A stretch of 64,000 nt of DNA, taken from positions 84,629-148,628 of the forward strand of contig NZ_BMMX01000016.1 in NCBI RefSeq assembly GCF_014646155.1, written 5' to 3'. A program made the position numbers and the translations under genes. How positions within the stretch are numbered: the stretch's first letter is position 1; each line of letters starts with the position of its first letter. Below are positions 63,930 to 64,000 of the stretch, in pieces. The notes beneath the pieces are model-generated. The model did not search any database. It saw only the letters and a list, made by a program, of their open reading frames with translations, and was not told where the DNA came from. This DNA is from Mangrovihabitans endophyticus (GTDB lineage: Bacteria > Actinomycetota > Actinomycetes > Mycobacteriales > Micromonosporaceae).

Positions 63930-64000
63930 TCCCCCAAGATCGTGGAGGGTTCCGTTATGCGGCTTCAGCCCTCCTGGCCTCGGCCATGAAGCGTTCGTAG
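63930..64000 (-). mobile_element. End of an unassigned mobile element at the window edge
   Basis: An ORF entering from the right ends at 63955 with YERFMAEARRAEAA. After its stop, GGAACCCTCCACGATCTTGG and then GGGATTGACA lie against the DUF932 fragment, like an insertion-sequence terminus. Only 45 coding bases are visible, so neither family nor boundary can be fixed. Confidence 0.4.

Noticed and set aside
40440..64000. Second copy of the tRNA 3' end as the far attachment site
   Set aside because: No stretch resembling GGTTCGAATCCTGCC was seen to the right.

Overview
The window is high-GC actinobacterial DNA. The gene order of the first 40 kb (cobalamin adenosyltransferase, F1Fo ATP synthase operon, glyA, TsaC/PrmC/PrfA/RpmE, rho, thrB ... 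thrC, hom, lysA, argS) together with the protein sequences fits the Micromonosporaceae (Actinoplanes/Micromonospora-like). This is inferred from gene content and order; no 16S gene is present to confirm it.

1-40.4 kb is core chromosome. A divergent murA / pduO-type adenosyltransferase pair is followed, on the minus strand, by a DUF2550 gene, atpC, an LCP-family gene, and then atpD-G-A-H-F-E-B-Z-I with glyA at the promoter end. The LCP gene separates atpC from atpD, and a perfect hairpin follows atpD. Next come an SDR/DUF2867-type protein (plus strand), an overlapping trio of Sua5 - low-molecular-weight phosphatase - TsaC plus prmC (minus), a TPR-GGDEF protein (plus), prfA and rpmE (minus), an overlapping polynucleotide kinase-like / RNA ligase-like pair (plus), a bacterial nitric oxide synthase, rho with a long RG/D-rich insert, and thrB. 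An MFS transporter, an RND/HAE1 pump and a broken marR gene sit between thrB and thrC; thrC-VOC-hom-lysA-argS then form a tight minus-strand operon. DUF3105 and DUF305 genes and a tRNA-Arg(CCG) close the core part.

40.4-64 kb is an accessory island starting at the 3' end of the tRNA. It opens with a large serine recombinase whose reading frame runs antisense through the whole tRNA gene into host DNA. Beyond it lie decayed genes (a ParA/MinD-like remnant and an Hsp70-like/membrane protein broken by a stop, a frameshift and an IS-associated truncation), a complete DDE insertion sequence, a secreted SGNH hydrolase, a nuclease-fold protein that seems to start with ATC, an unknown helical protein with an apparent internal duplication, an intact copy of the Hsp70-like/membrane protein divergent from a membrane LysM-BTAD regulator, a membrane-anchored periplasmic-binding-protein-like receptor, several unknown proteins, a secreted lysozyme-like cell-wall enzyme and a DUF932 fragment cut by another mobile element at the right edge. 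The mixture looks like an old integrative/conjugative-type element with turnover; its far attachment site is not visible in the window.

The strongest leads for new biology are the tRNA-fused serine integrase, the kinase/ligase RNA-repair-like pair with altered ligase motifs, the split ATP synthase operon with a minimal epsilon subunit, and the Hsp70-like membrane / LysM-BTAD divergent pair.
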